A stretch of 52,363 bases of DNA. Origin: Paraburkholderia solisilvae. GTDB lineage: Bacteria; Pseudomonadota; Gammaproteobacteria; Burkholderiales; Burkholderiaceae. The notes under the pieces were generated by a model. That model saw only the letters and a list, made by a program, of their open reading frames with translations. It had not been told where the DNA came from and made no database searches. Every line of letters begins with the position of its first letter. The stretch's first letter is position 1. Location of the stretch: NCBI RefSeq assembly GCF_902859875.1, contig NZ_CADIKF010000053.1:1-52363 (forward strand), in the 5' to 3' direction. This document shows positions 8,742 to 16,517 of this stretch, in pieces. A program made the position numbers and the translations under genes.

Positions 8742-9299
8742 TCAGAAGAAACCGCGGTGATCCGGGTCGTGCAGCGGATCCGGCGTCTTCTGCGTGAGCC
8801 GCAGAATGCCCTGATCGTCGAAGTAGAAGCTATACAGCATGTACCAGACGTTGTCCTCGTAGTACCGGTAGGTCCACACTTCGCGCTTCATCAGCGGGAA
8901 ATAGGCGGTTTCCTCGGGCCGGCCGAAGTTGACGAGCACGTCGGCGCGCGTCCACTTGCCGATTTCCGCGCGGTAGAACTCGTTGGGCTGCAGCACCTGA
9001 CGCACGCTGACGATCTTGCCGTTCGCGTCGATGTCCGCGGCGGTCGTGTACTCGCCCATCGGCTGCGTCGGCCACATCAGCCGCTTGCCGCCGTTGGGCA
9101 GATCGTAGACCTCGCGCGGCGGCCCGAGGCGGGCGATCACCGTCGACTGGTCGGCGCCGGCCTGATAGCCTTGCCACGGCTGCGCGCAGCCGGCCAGCGC
9201 GAGCGCGCCCGCGCAGGCGAGCAGCGCCCGCTGTGCACGCGTGCGCCGCATGAGCGCGCGCAAGAGACGCGCGCAGGCGATTGAAAGGCGATTGAACAT
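8742..9299 (-). CDS. Outer-membrane lipoprotein, BamE/SmpA-like fold suspected
   Basis: This 185-residue protein has a basic N-terminus, a hydrophobic segment and a lipobox LALAGC with the lipidated Cys at residue 38. The mature part contains two similar units: one reads QSTVIARLGPPREVYDLPNGGKRLMWP, and the other ADVLVNFGRPEETAYFPLMKREVWTYRY. This resembles the 'V...LG.P......W.Y' pattern of BamE/SmpA-OmlA domains, so a duplicated BamE-like domain is plausible. I kept the start at 9299 because GGAG lies 8 bases upstream; an internal Met17 would give a more ordinary signal-peptide length but has no Shine-Dalgarno sequence. It is transcribed alone, convergent with leuA. The specific role is unknown. 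Confidence 0.75.
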   Translation of the reverse strand: MFNRLSIACARLLRALMRRTRAQRALLACAGALALAGCAQPWQGYQAGADQSTVIARLGPPREVYDLPNGGKRLMWPTQPMGEYTTAADIDANGKIVSVRQVLQPNEFYRAEIGKWTRADVLVNFGRPEETAYFPLMKREVWTYRYYEDNVWYMLYSFYFDDQGILRLTQKTPDPLHDPDHRGFF

Positions 9300-9484
9300 G
9301 AGTCACTCCGAATGCGGTTTTGCGGTTATTTCTATCGTACGGATGCATCATTTTGACATGCTGTGCGGTGAAAGAATTTCAAACCGCGTAGCAATTCAGC
9401 GGCGCGCGGTGCGCTTGCGACCGTGTGCGACCAGCGTGCTACCCACGGTCGCCGGCCGCACACCGGCCCGCCGTCGCCCGCTTC

Positions 9485-9505
9485 AACCGGCCCGAAAGGC
9501 CGGTT
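9485..9505 (+). repeat. Hairpin upstream of rpsO promoter
   Basis: AACCGGCC (9485-9492) and GGCCGGTT (9498-9505) form a perfect 8-bp stem with loop CGAAA. It sits about 20 bases upstream of the rpsO -10 box and occupies the -35 region, so it may act as DNA (operator) or end an upstream transcript. Confidence 0.5.
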
Positions 9506-9523
9506 CTCCGGGCTTTTACGCTG

Positions 9524-9532
9524 TGCTACAAT
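9524..9532 (+). promoter_or_regulatory. Extended -10 promoter of rpsO
   Basis: TGCTACAAT is an extended -10 element (TGn followed by TACAAT at 9527-9532). No good -35 box lies 17 bases upstream. The predicted start is near 9539, about 60 bases before the rpsO ATG. Confidence 0.55.
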
Positions 9533-9600
9533 ACGCGCTTCGTCGTAACCCACGGCACGGCCCTTCTTCCGTGACCGCCTGTTGAATCAAAGGAAATCAA

Positions 9601-9870
9601 ATGACTGTTGCTGAAATCAAGAAATCCGACGTCGTTGCGCAATTCGCTCGCGGCGCTAATGACACCGGCTCCCCCGAAGTGCAAGTTGCGCTGCTCACGT
9701 CGCGCATCAACGAGTTGACTTCTCACTTCAAAGCCCACACGAAAGACCATCACAGCCGCCGTGGTCTGCTGCGCATGGTGAGCCGCCGTCGCAAGCTGCT
9801 CGACTATCTGAAGGGTAAGGACGCCGATCGTTATCGCTCGCTGATCGAGAAGCTGGGTCTGCGCAAGTAA
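9601..9870 (+). CDS. rpsO: 30S ribosomal protein S15
   Basis: This 89-residue protein has the standard length for S15. Recognisable segments are the N-terminal VAEIKKSDVVAQFARGANDTGSPEVQVALLT and the conserved HTKDHHSRRGLLRMVSRRRKLLDYLK. It binds the central domain of 16S rRNA and starts assembly of the 30S platform. The ATG at 9601 is preceded by AAAGGA. The rpsO-pnp order is widely conserved in bacteria. A terminator-like hairpin follows, so expression of pnp depends on readthrough or on its own promoter. Confidence 0.98.
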   Translation: MTVAEIKKSDVVAQFARGANDTGSPEVQVALLTSRINELTSHFKAHTKDHHSRRGLLRMVSRRRKLLDYLKGKDADRYRSLIEKLGLRK

Positions 9871-9891
9871 GCGGGTCGTTTTTCAGCAAAG

Positions 9892-9930
9892 TGCCTGTGT
9901 CAGTTCCGCTGATGCAGGCATTTTGTTTTT
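9892..9930 (+). terminator. Terminator after rpsO
   Basis: A 12-bp stem (9892-9903 with 9909-9920, including two G-T wobbles) has loop TTCCG and is followed by TTTTGTTTTT. In E. coli the rpsO-pnp spacer also carries an intrinsic terminator. Confidence 0.8.
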
Positions 9931-10251
9931 GAACGGTACGCAGCGTTCAACCATGCGAATGCGAATGCCTGAGACGTCGTTACTCCTGCTTCGCCTCGCG
10001 TGCATCGGCCAGTCGCCCGTTATCGCAAACCATAACGTCGGGTAACTTCCGATAACGTCGTGAAACGCGGCGACATCGCGGCACGTTCGAATGCGGCCGC
10101 GAAAATCGGCGGACGCGGCGGGCGACAGCGGTCGCCGGCGGCGGCCAGCGGGAAAAGTTGAAAAAACGGCGGCAGCAGCGGCGGCACGCAATGGGCGCCG
10201 CGATAGCAGTCAGCAGCAAGAGCAATCGGGCTGCAGGGAAGGGCGCTGTGT
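9931..10251 (+). other. rpsO-pnp spacer without a gene
   Basis: I see no credible gene; the frames on either strand are Ala/Arg-rich and lack Shine-Dalgarno sequences. Two copies of ATAACGTCG (10032-10040 and 10052-10060) lie 20 bases apart. I could not find a convincing pnp promoter, although one is expected here. Confidence 0.4.
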
Positions 10252-10294
10252 CATTCCAGCGGTTCGCGCGAGCACCGCGCGACTCTCTGGAATG
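10252..10294 (+). promoter_or_regulatory. Two-tier stem-loop in the pnp leader
   Basis: CATTCCAG (10252-10259) pairs with CTGGAATG (10287-10294). Inside it, TCGCGCG (10264-10270) pairs with CGCGCGA (10276-10282) around loop AGCAC. The 4-base segments between the tiers form a symmetric internal loop. It lies 100 bases before the pnp start. In E. coli, RNase III cleaves a leader stem at the equivalent place and PNPase then represses its own mRNA; the same role is inferred here. Confidence 0.6.
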
Positions 10295-10393
10295 GCATAA
10301 CACTCCTCTTCCCCTGCGGTGCCGGTTCGGGTGTTGCCGTGGCGCATCGGCGCTCGCGGCATGACGAAAAGATCAATGGAGGACAAATTGTCT

Positions 10394-12532
10394 ATGTTTA
10401 ACAAGATCGTCAAAGAATTTAAGTGGGGGCAGCATACGGTTCGCCTCGAAACGGGCGAAATCGCCCGTCAGGCAGGCGGTGCGGTGCTCGTCGATATTGA
10501 AGATACGGTTGTGCTCGCGACCGTCGTCGGCGCGAAGACCGCCAAGCCGGGTCAGGACTTCTTCCCGCTGACCGTCGACTACATCGAGAAAACCTACTCC
10601 GCCGGCAAGATTCCGGGCGGTTTCTTCCGTCGCGAAGGCCGTCCGTCGGAAGGCGAAACGCTCATCTCCCGCCTGATCGACCGTCCGCTGCGTCCGCTTT
10701 TCCCGGAAGGCTTCTATAACGAAGTGCAGGTCGTCATCCACGTGATGTCGATCAACCCGGAAGTGCCGGCCGACATTCCCGCGCTGATCGGCGCATCGGC
10801 GGCGCTCGCGGTATCGGGTCTGCCGTTCAACGGCCCGGTCGGCGCCGCGCGTGTCGCGTACCTCAACAACGAATACGTGCTGAACCCGACGCGCTCGCAG
10901 ATCAAGGAGTCGCGTCTGGACCTGGTGGTCGCCGGTACCGAGCGTGCGGTGCTGATGGTCGAATCGGAAGCGGACCAGTTGCCGGAAGACGTGATGCTCG
11001 GCGCGGTCGTGTTCGGCCACGAGCAGATGCAAACGGCGATCGACGCGATTCACGAGCTGGTGCGCGACGGCGGCAAGCCGGAGTGGGACTGGCAGCCGGC
11101 GCCGAAGAACGAAGCGCTGATCTCGCGCGTCAATGAGATCGCGTACAACGAACTGCTTGGCGCGTATCAAACGCGTGACAAGCAGGCGCGTTCGGCGAAG
11201 CTGAAGGAAATCTACGCCGCGACCTCCGCGAAGCTCGAAGCGGAAGCGCTCGCATCGGGCGCCGCGGCGGCCGATAAGGCGACGGTCGGCAACGTGCTGT
11301 TCGACATCGAAGCGAAGATTGTCCGTTCGCAGATCCTGAACGGCGAGCCGCGCATCGACGGCCGCGACACGCGCACGGTGCGCCCGATCGAGATCCGCAC
11401 CGGCGTGTTGCCGCGTACGCACGGCTCGGCGCTCTTCACGCGTGGCGAAACGCAGGCGCTCGTGGTCGCAACGCTCGGCACCAAGGGCGATGAGCAGATC
11501 ATCGACGCGCTCGAAGGCGAGTACCGCGACCGCTTCATGCTCCACTACAACATGCCGCCGTTCGCAACCGGCGAAACCGGCCGCGTCGGTTCGCCCAAGC
11601 GCCGCGAAATCGGCCACGGCCGGCTCGCGAAGCGCGCGCTCGTCGCGTGCCTGCCGAGCGCCGACGAATTCGGCTACTCGATTCGCGTCGTCTCGGAAAT
11701 CACCGAGTCGAACGGCTCGTCGTCGATGGCATCGGTCTGCGGCGGCTGTCTCGCGCTGATGGACGCCGGCGTGCCGATGAAGGCGCACGTCGCGGGCATC
11801 GCGATGGGTCTGATTCTCGAGGGCAACCGGTTTGCGGTGTTGACCGACATTCTCGGCGACGAGGACCACCTCGGCGACATGGACTTCAAGGTGGCCGGCA
11901 CGGCTGACGGCGTCACGGCGCTGCAGATGGACATCAAGATCCAGGGCATCACGAAGGAGATCATGCAGGTCGCGCTCGCGCAGGCGAAGGAAGGCCGCAT
12001 GCATATCCTCGGCAAGATGACTTCGGCGGTCGCCGGCGCGAATACGCAACTCTCCGAGTTCGCGCCGCGCATGATCACGATCAAGATCAATCCGGAAAAG
12101 ATCCGCGACGTGATCGGCAAGGGCGGTTCGGTGATCCGCGCGCTGACCGAAGAAACCGGCACGACCATCGATATTTCCGATGACGGCGTCGTGACGATCG
12201 CGAGCACCAGCGCCGAAGGCATGGCCGAGGCGAAGAAGCGCATCGAGAACATCACGATGGAAGTCGAAGTGGGCCAGGTGTACGAAGGCACCGTGCTCAA
12301 GCTGCTCGACTTCGGCGCGATCGTGAACATCCTGCCGGGCAAGGACGGTCTGTTGCATATCTCCGAGATCGCGAACGAGCGCATCAAGGACATCAACGAC
12401 TACCTGAAGGAAGGTCAGCAGGTGAAGGTCAAGGTCATCCAGACGGATGAGAAGGGTCGGGTGCGGCTGTCGGCGAAGGCGCTGTTGAACGATGGCGCTC
12501 CCGCCCAGCCCGAATCCTCGCCGCAGCAGTAA
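10394..12532 (+). CDS. pnp: Polyribonucleotide nucleotidyltransferase (PNPase)
   Basis: This 712-residue enzyme of standard length degrades RNA 3' to 5' with phosphate and is a core part of the degradosome. Domains in order are a first RNase PH-like domain (about 10-145, with FFRREGRPSEGETL), an all-helical linker, a second catalytic RNase PH domain (about 310-540, with SGSALFTRGETQ-like and GDMDFKVAGT motifs), a KH domain (about 555-615, IRDVIGKGGSVIRALTEETG) and an S1 domain (about 623-693, GQVYEGTVLKLLDFGAIVNI). I chose the ATG at 10394 (MFNKIVKEF), with GGAGGA 10 bases upstream; an ATG at 10376 overlaps that Shine-Dalgarno sequence. A leader hairpin suggests autoregulation. Confidence 0.97.
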   Translation: MFNKIVKEFKWGQHTVRLETGEIARQAGGAVLVDIEDTVVLATVVGAKTAKPGQDFFPLTVDYIEKTYSAGKIPGGFFRREGRPSEGETLISRLIDRPLRPLFPEGFYNEVQVVIHVMSINPEVPADIPALIGASAALAVSGLPFNGPVGAARVAYLNNEYVLNPTRSQIKESRLDLVVAGTERAVLMVESEADQLPEDVMLGAVVFGHEQMQTAIDAIHELVRDGGKPEWDWQPAPKNEALISRVNEIAYNELLGAYQTRDKQARSAKLKEIYAATSAKLEAEALASGAAAADKATVGNVLFDIEAKIVRSQILNGEPRIDGRDTRTVRPIEIRTGVLPRTHGSALFTRGETQALVVATLGTKGDEQIIDALEGEYRDRFMLHYNMPPFATGETGRVGSPKRREIGHGRLAKRALVACLPSADEFGYSIRVVSEITESNGSSSMASVCGGCLALMDAGVPMKAHVAGIAMGLILEGNRFAVLTDILGDEDHLGDMDFKVAGTADGVTALQMDIKIQGITKEIMQVALAQAKEGRMHILGKMTSAVAGANTQLSEFAPRMITIKINPEKIRDVIGKGGSVIRALTEETGTTIDISDDGVVTIASTSAEGMAEAKKRIENITMEVEVGQVYEGTVLKLLDFGAIVNILPGKDGLLHISEIANERIKDINDYLKEGQQVKVKVIQTDEKGRVRLSAKALLNDGAPAQPESSPQQ

Positions 12533-12545
12533 CAGCGTGTCGAGC

Positions 12546-12582
12546 AAACGGCCGGCAGCGTGAATGCGCGCCGGCCGTTTTT
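12546..12582 (+). terminator. Terminator of pnp
   Basis: AAACGGCCGGC (12546-12556) pairs perfectly with GCCGGCCGTTT (12570-12580) around a 13-base loop and ends in Ts. Confidence 0.88.
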
Positions 12583-12650
12583 CATGTAGGGTGGATTGCA
12601 TTGAGAACCCGCAGTTTTCAGCGCAATCCCCACCTTTGGAGACGACAGCG

Positions 12651-13667
12651 ATGAAAGCGATCGAAATTACCGAGTTCGGCGCGCCGGAAGTGTTGAAACT
12701 GGCCGAGCGTCCGATGCCGGAACCGAAAGCGGGTGAAGTGCTGATCAAGGTCGCGGCGTTCGGCGTGAATCGTCCCGATGTATTCCAGCGCAAGGGTGCG
12801 TATGCGCCGCCGCCTGGCGCGTCGGATCTGCCGGGGCTCGAGGTGGCGGGAGAAATTGTCGGCGGGACGATCGACGCGAAGCACAATCCGTTCGGCCTGA
12901 AAACGGGCGACCGCGTGTGCGCGTTGATGGCGGGCGGCGGCTACGCGGAGTTTGCCGCGGTGCCGCTCGCGCAGTGTCTGCCGGTGCCGAAGGGGCTCAC
13001 CGATGTCGAGGCTGCGTCGCTGCCGGAAACGTTTTTCACGGTCTGGAGCAATGTGTTCGACCGTGCGCTGCTTGGCAAGGGCGAAGGCGGCGCGAACGAA
13101 ACGTTTCTCGTGCAGGGCGGTTCGAGCGGCATCGGCGTGACGGCGATCCAGATCGCGCATGCGCTTGGCTTTCGCGTGTTCGCGACGGCCGGCTCCGATG
13201 ACAAATGCCGCGCCTGCGAGGCGCTGGGCGCCGAGCGGGCGATCAACTACAAGACGGAAGATTTCGTCGAAGTGGTGAAGTCGTTGACGAACGACCGCGG
13301 TGTCGACGTGATTCTCGACATGGTCGCGGGCAGCTATGTCGCGCGTGAGCTGAAGGCGCTCGCGGACGGCGGCCGTCTCGTGGTGATCGCGCTATTGGGC
13401 GGCGCGAAGTCGGAAGTGAACATGAACGACGTGCTGCGCCGGCGGCTCACCATCACCGGTTCGACGCTGCGTCCGCGGCCAGTCGAGTTCAAGGCGAGAA
13501 TCGCCGCGCAGCTGAAAGAACGCGTGTGGCCGCATCTCGAAGACGGCACGATCAAACCGGTCGTGCATCGTGTGTTTCCGGCCGAAGCGGCTGCAGACGC
13601 GCACGCGTTGATGGAGAGCAGCACCCACGTCGGCAAGATCGTGTTGAATTGGGGTGCCAACGCCTGA
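12651..13667 (+). CDS. NAD(P)H quinone oxidoreductase, PIG3 family
   Basis: This 338-residue medium-chain dehydrogenase/reductase lacks zinc ligands. Its N-terminal GroES-like domain contains GVNRPDVFQRKGAYAPPPG, the hallmark of the PIG3/quinone oxidoreductase branch. The Rossmann domain has VQGGSSGIGVTAIQIA (about residues 148-163). The enzyme is expected to reduce quinones with NADPH and to act in oxidative-stress defence in the cytosol. The ATG at 12651 is preceded by TGGAGACGAC. It sits alone between the pnp terminator and the tpiA promoter. Confidence 0.9.
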   Translation: MKAIEITEFGAPEVLKLAERPMPEPKAGEVLIKVAAFGVNRPDVFQRKGAYAPPPGASDLPGLEVAGEIVGGTIDAKHNPFGLKTGDRVCALMAGGGYAEFAAVPLAQCLPVPKGLTDVEAASLPETFFTVWSNVFDRALLGKGEGGANETFLVQGGSSGIGVTAIQIAHALGFRVFATAGSDDKCRACEALGAERAINYKTEDFVEVVKSLTNDRGVDVILDMVAGSYVARELKALADGGRLVVIALLGGAKSEVNMNDVLRRRLTITGSTLRPRPVEFKARIAAQLKERVWPHLEDGTIKPVVHRVFPAEAAADAHALMESSTHVGKIVLNWGANA

Positions 13668-13709
13668 TTCATCGCGCCGGCGCGCTGCGGGTTGGGCCTG
13701 TCAACCTGC

Positions 13710-13743
13710 GTTTGACCCATGTTTGGTCCGGGTTTGACCCATG
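13710..13743 (+). repeat. 12-bp direct repeat overlapping the tpiA promoter
   Basis: GTTTGACCCATG occurs at 13710-13721 and at 13732-13743, a 22-base period or about two helical turns. The second copy contains the -35 box of the tpiA promoter. Confidence 0.6.
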
Positions 13744-13763
13744 CGCGCCGCTCAAAGTAAAAT
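13734..13763 (+). promoter_or_regulatory. Promoter of tpiA
   Basis: TTGACC (13734-13739) and TAAAAT (13758-13763) are 18 bases apart. The predicted start is near 13770, which leaves a leader of about 108 bases before the tpiA ATG. Confidence 0.6.
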
Positions 13764-13877
13764 CGCGTGTTTTGCGCGTGCAGCGGTAGCTTGCAGTCAG
13801 AGAGGTTCGAGGAACCAGGACGAACGACTAAGCGGAATTCGTCCACCATTCATGACATCAGGGCAACGGGCAAGGCG

Positions 13878-14660
13878 ATGGCGAATCAACGGGCAAAACT
13901 GGTAGTCGGCAACTGGAAGATGCATGGTCGGCTTGCCGACAACAAAGTGTTGTTGCAGGCGGTGTCGCAGGGTGCCGGCGCATTGCCGCAACAGGTGGGC
14001 GTCGGTGTGTGCGTGCCGTGTCCCTATCTCGCGCAGGCGCAGGTGCTGTTGAACGGCGGCCGCGTCGGCTGGGGTGTGCAGGATGTATCCGCGCACGCGC
14101 AGGGCGCGTTCACCGGTGAAGTGGCCGCGCAAATGGCGGCGGAGTTCGGCGCGTCGTATGCGATCGTCGGGCACTCCGAGCGGCGCGCGTACCATCTCGA
14201 AAGCGTCGAACTCGTTGCAACGAAAACGGTGCGTGCGCTCGAGGCCGGCTTGACGCCCATCGTATGTGTCGGCGAAACGCTCGATCAGCGTGAAGCAGGC
14301 GCGACCGAAAGCGTGATCGGCATGCAGATCGACGCCGTGCTCGCGAAGCTGTCGGCGGACGACGCGGCGCGCCTCGTCGTCGCTTACGAGCCGGTCTGGG
14401 CGATCGGCACCGGCAGGAGCGCGAGCGCCGAACAGGCGCAGGCGGTGCATGCTTTTTTGCGTGCGCGTCTGGCTGCAAAAAGCGAAGCGGCAGCGGCTCG
14501 CGTAGCGCTGTTGTATGGCGGTAGTGTGAAACCGGACAATGCGGAAAGTCTGTTCCGCCAGCAGGACATCGACGGCGGCCTGATCGGCGGTGCGTCGTTG
14601 AAGCACGTCGATTTCCTCGCGATCTGTCAGGCGGCCGTCACGGCGAACGCAATGCGGTAA
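13878..14660 (+). CDS. tpiA: Triosephosphate isomerase
   Basis: This 260-residue TIM-barrel enzyme interconverts dihydroxyacetone phosphate and glyceraldehyde 3-phosphate. The catalytic residues are all present: N12 and K14 in GNWKMHG, H99 in VGHSERR and E171 in AYEPVWAIGTG. The phosphate-binding LLYGGSVKPDN is near the C-terminus. I chose the ATG at 13878 (MANQRAKLVVGNWKM); the upstream open frame from 13767 is non-homologous and overlaps the promoter. The Shine-Dalgarno sequence is CAAGG. tpiA followed by secG, tRNA-Leu and nuo is a familiar order in Proteobacteria. Confidence 0.97.
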   Translation: MANQRAKLVVGNWKMHGRLADNKVLLQAVSQGAGALPQQVGVGVCVPCPYLAQAQVLLNGGRVGWGVQDVSAHAQGAFTGEVAAQMAAEFGASYAIVGHSERRAYHLESVELVATKTVRALEAGLTPIVCVGETLDQREAGATESVIGMQIDAVLAKLSADDAARLVVAYEPVWAIGTGRSASAEQAQAVHAFLRARLAAKSEAAAARVALLYGGSVKPDNAESLFRQQDIDGGLIGGASLKHVDFLAICQAAVTANAMR

Positions 14661-14794
14661 GCGGCGCGGCGTCTGATGAAGCAGATTGCAGAAAGGCGTC
14701 TGACCGATCGTTGATTCGATCGGCGGTTCGATTGTTTTGTTGCGCGCAACATGGTTTTACGTTGCGCCTTTAAATAAAGACTCGGGTGAGTGTG

Positions 14795-15214
14795 ATGCTG
14801 TATTTGAAAACATTGATCATCGTTGTGCAGTTGCTGTCGGCGCTTGGCATTATCGGCCTCGTGCTGTTGCAGCACGGCAAGGGTGCGGACATGGGCGCGG
14901 CATTCGGCAGCGGCGCATCGGGCAGCCTGTTCGGCGCAACGGGTTCGGCGAACTTCCTGTCGCGTACGACCGGCGTGCTGGCCGCGATCTTCTTTGTCAC
15001 GACGCTTGCGCTGACTTACATCGGCGCGTATCACGTGAAGCCTTCCGCAGGTGTCCTTGGCACTGTTGCGCCGACGAGCGCGCCCGTTGCATCTGCGGTT
15101 GCACCGGCATCCGCGGCGGCGTCTGCATCGCCTGCGGCGACTTCAGGGGCGACGGTTGCGGCGCCCGCATCGCCGGCGGCGGCGTCAGCGCCGGGCCAGG
15201 ATGTACCGAAATAA
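14795..15214 (+). CDS. secG: Preprotein translocase subunit SecG
   Basis: This 139-residue protein begins MLYLKTLIIVVQLLSALGIIGLVLLQHGKGADMGAAFGSG, the typical SecG start, with a second membrane segment at about 52-72. SecG assists SecYE translocation at the inner membrane. The C-terminal tail of about 60 residues is almost entirely Ala, Ser, Pro, Thr and Val, a low-complexity extension common in Burkholderiales SecG. I preferred ATG at 14795, with GGTGAG just upstream, over an in-frame GTG at 14786. It is followed by tRNA-Leu(GAG), the same neighbour as E. coli secG. Confidence 0.95.
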   Translation: MLYLKTLIIVVQLLSALGIIGLVLLQHGKGADMGAAFGSGASGSLFGATGSANFLSRTTGVLAAIFFVTTLALTYIGAYHVKPSAGVLGTVAPTSAPVASAVAPASAAASASPAATSGATVAAPASPAAASAPGQDVPK

Positions 15215-15241
15215 ATTTTTCGAATGGCCTGCTTTTGTGCG

Positions 15242-15270
15242 TTGAACAAACTGTTTAAACCAGTTAGAAT
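15242..15270 (+). promoter_or_regulatory. Promoter of tRNA-Leu
   Basis: TTGAAC (15242-15247) and TAGAAT (15265-15270) are exactly 17 bases apart. The predicted start is about 50 bases upstream of the tRNA. An AACTG/CAGTT inverted repeat lies in the spacer. Confidence 0.65.
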
Positions 15271-15327
15271 CTAAGTCTTGAAGCGATTCGCGGCTTTTAT
15301 AAGTTGATTTCCCGGATTGCAGACAGT

Positions 15328-15412
15328 GCCGACGTGGTGAAATTGGTAGACACGCTATCTTGAGGGGGTAGTGGCGCAAGCTGTGCGAGTTCGAGTCTCG
15401 CCGTCGGCACCA
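15328..15412 (+). tRNA. tRNA-Leu(GAG)
   Basis: This is an 85-base class II tRNA. The acceptor stem GCCGACG pairs with CGTCGGC, followed by discriminator A and an encoded CCA. The D-arm reads GTGAAATTGGTAGACAC. The anticodon stem CTATC/GGTAG encloses loop TTGAGGG, giving anticodon GAG, which reads CUC and CUU. A long variable arm and a T-arm with GTTCGAGTC are present. Confidence 0.96.
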
Positions 15413-15435
15413 ATGTTATCTAGAGACGTTATGCT

Positions 15436-15471
15436 AATGCCAGCCGCTTGCTTCGCTTCGGCTGGCATTTT
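15436..15471 (+). terminator. Terminator after tRNA-Leu
   Basis: AATGCCAGCCG (15436-15446) pairs perfectly with CGGCTGGCATT (15459-15469), followed by TT and a T-rich stretch. It separates the tRNA from the nuo operon. Confidence 0.8.
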
Positions 15472-15594
15472 CACTTCTAGTGAGCTGCTTGCCATACGCT
15501 TACAACAACAAGCAGTTCGAAGTGATACGCGCGTCGGGGGAGGCGTCTGCTCCCGGCATCTGGTGGCATCAGAACCAACCGATTGAGGATAGTC

Positions 15595-15954
15595 TTGAAC
15601 CTCGCAGCCTATTTCCCCGTATTGCTGTTCCTCCTCGTGGGTACCGGTTTAGGCGTAGCACTGGTCAGCATCGGCAAGATCCTCGGTCCCAACCGGCCAG
15701 ATAGCGAAAAGAACGCGCCGTACGAATGCGGCTTCGAAGCGTTCGAAGATGCGCGCATGAAGTTCGACGTGCGCTACTACCTGGTCGCCATCCTGTTCAT
15801 CATTTTCGATCTTGAAACCGCGTTCCTGTTTCCGTGGGGCGTCGCGCTGCGTGACATCGGCTGGCCGGGCTTCATCTCGATGATGATTTTTCTGCTCGAA
15901 TTCCTGCTGGGCTTCGCCTATATCTGGAAGAAAGGCGGCCTCGACTGGGAATGA
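15595..15954 (+). CDS. nuoA: NADH-quinone oxidoreductase subunit A
   Basis: This 119-residue membrane subunit of complex I has three hydrophobic segments. The conserved loop NAPYECGFEAFEDARMKFDVRYYL, between the first two, lines the quinone site. The start is a TTG at 15595 (MNLAAYFPVLLFLLVG), chosen because GAGGAT lies 6-7 bases upstream and the protein then matches the family start; a TTG at 15583 would add four residues. It is the first gene of the 14-gene nuo operon. Its promoter is not clear: a terminator lies upstream, and the best candidate (CTTACA/TGATAC, 15499-15528) is poor. Confidence 0.95.
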   Translation: MNLAAYFPVLLFLLVGTGLGVALVSIGKILGPNRPDSEKNAPYECGFEAFEDARMKFDVRYYLVAILFIIFDLETAFLFPWGVALRDIGWPGFISMMIFLLEFLLGFAYIWKKGGLDWE

Positions 15955-16016
15955 CGGGTCCAATCGCCGGTTTGCAGGGCGGCCTACGCTAGCTGCCCGT
16001 CTGGAGTGGAAAGCAA

Positions 16017-16496
16017 ATGAGTATCGAAGGGGTCTTGAAGGAAGGGTTTGTCACCACGACGGCTGACAAACTGATCAACTGGACGCGCACCGGTTCTCTG
16101 TGGCCGATGACGTTCGGTCTCGCGTGTTGCGCGGTCGAGATGATGCATGCGGGCGCCGCCCGCTACGACCTCGACCGCTTCGGCGTGGTGTTTCGTCCGA
16201 GTCCGCGTCAGTCGGACGTGATGATCGTCGCCGGCACGCTGTGCAACAAGATGGCGCCCGCGCTGCGCAAGGTGTACGACCAGATGGCCGAGCCGCGCTG
16301 GGTGATTTCGATGGGCTCGTGTGCGAACGGTGGGGGCTATTACCACTACTCGTACTCGGTGGTGCGCGGTTGTGATCGCATCGTGCCGGTCGACGTCTAC
16401 GTGCCGGGCTGTCCGCCCACGGCCGAGGCGCTCGTCTACGGCGTGATCCAGCTGCAGGCGAAGATCCGCCGCACCAACACCATCGCCCGTCAATAA
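16017..16496 (+). CDS. nuoB: NADH-quinone oxidoreductase subunit B
   Basis: This 159-residue peripheral-arm subunit carries cluster N2, the last Fe-S centre before quinone. Its four ligands are in place: the tandem Cys pair C37-C38 ([12 protein letters not shown]), C102 ([13 protein letters not shown]) and C132 (VPGCPP). The start is ATG 16017, 62 bases after nuoA. Confidence 0.97.
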
Positions 16497-16517
16497 GGCC
16501 TGAGCCTCCCCCACAAT

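Noticed and set aside
9883..10191. A 102-residue minus-strand frame in the rpsO-pnp spacer.
   Set aside because: It begins in Ala-rich random-looking sequence, overlaps the rpsO terminator and has no homology-like features.
10373..12886. An 837-residue minus-strand frame across pnp.
   Set aside because: Antisense shadow of pnp. It crosses the pnp terminator and has no ribosome-binding site or domain.
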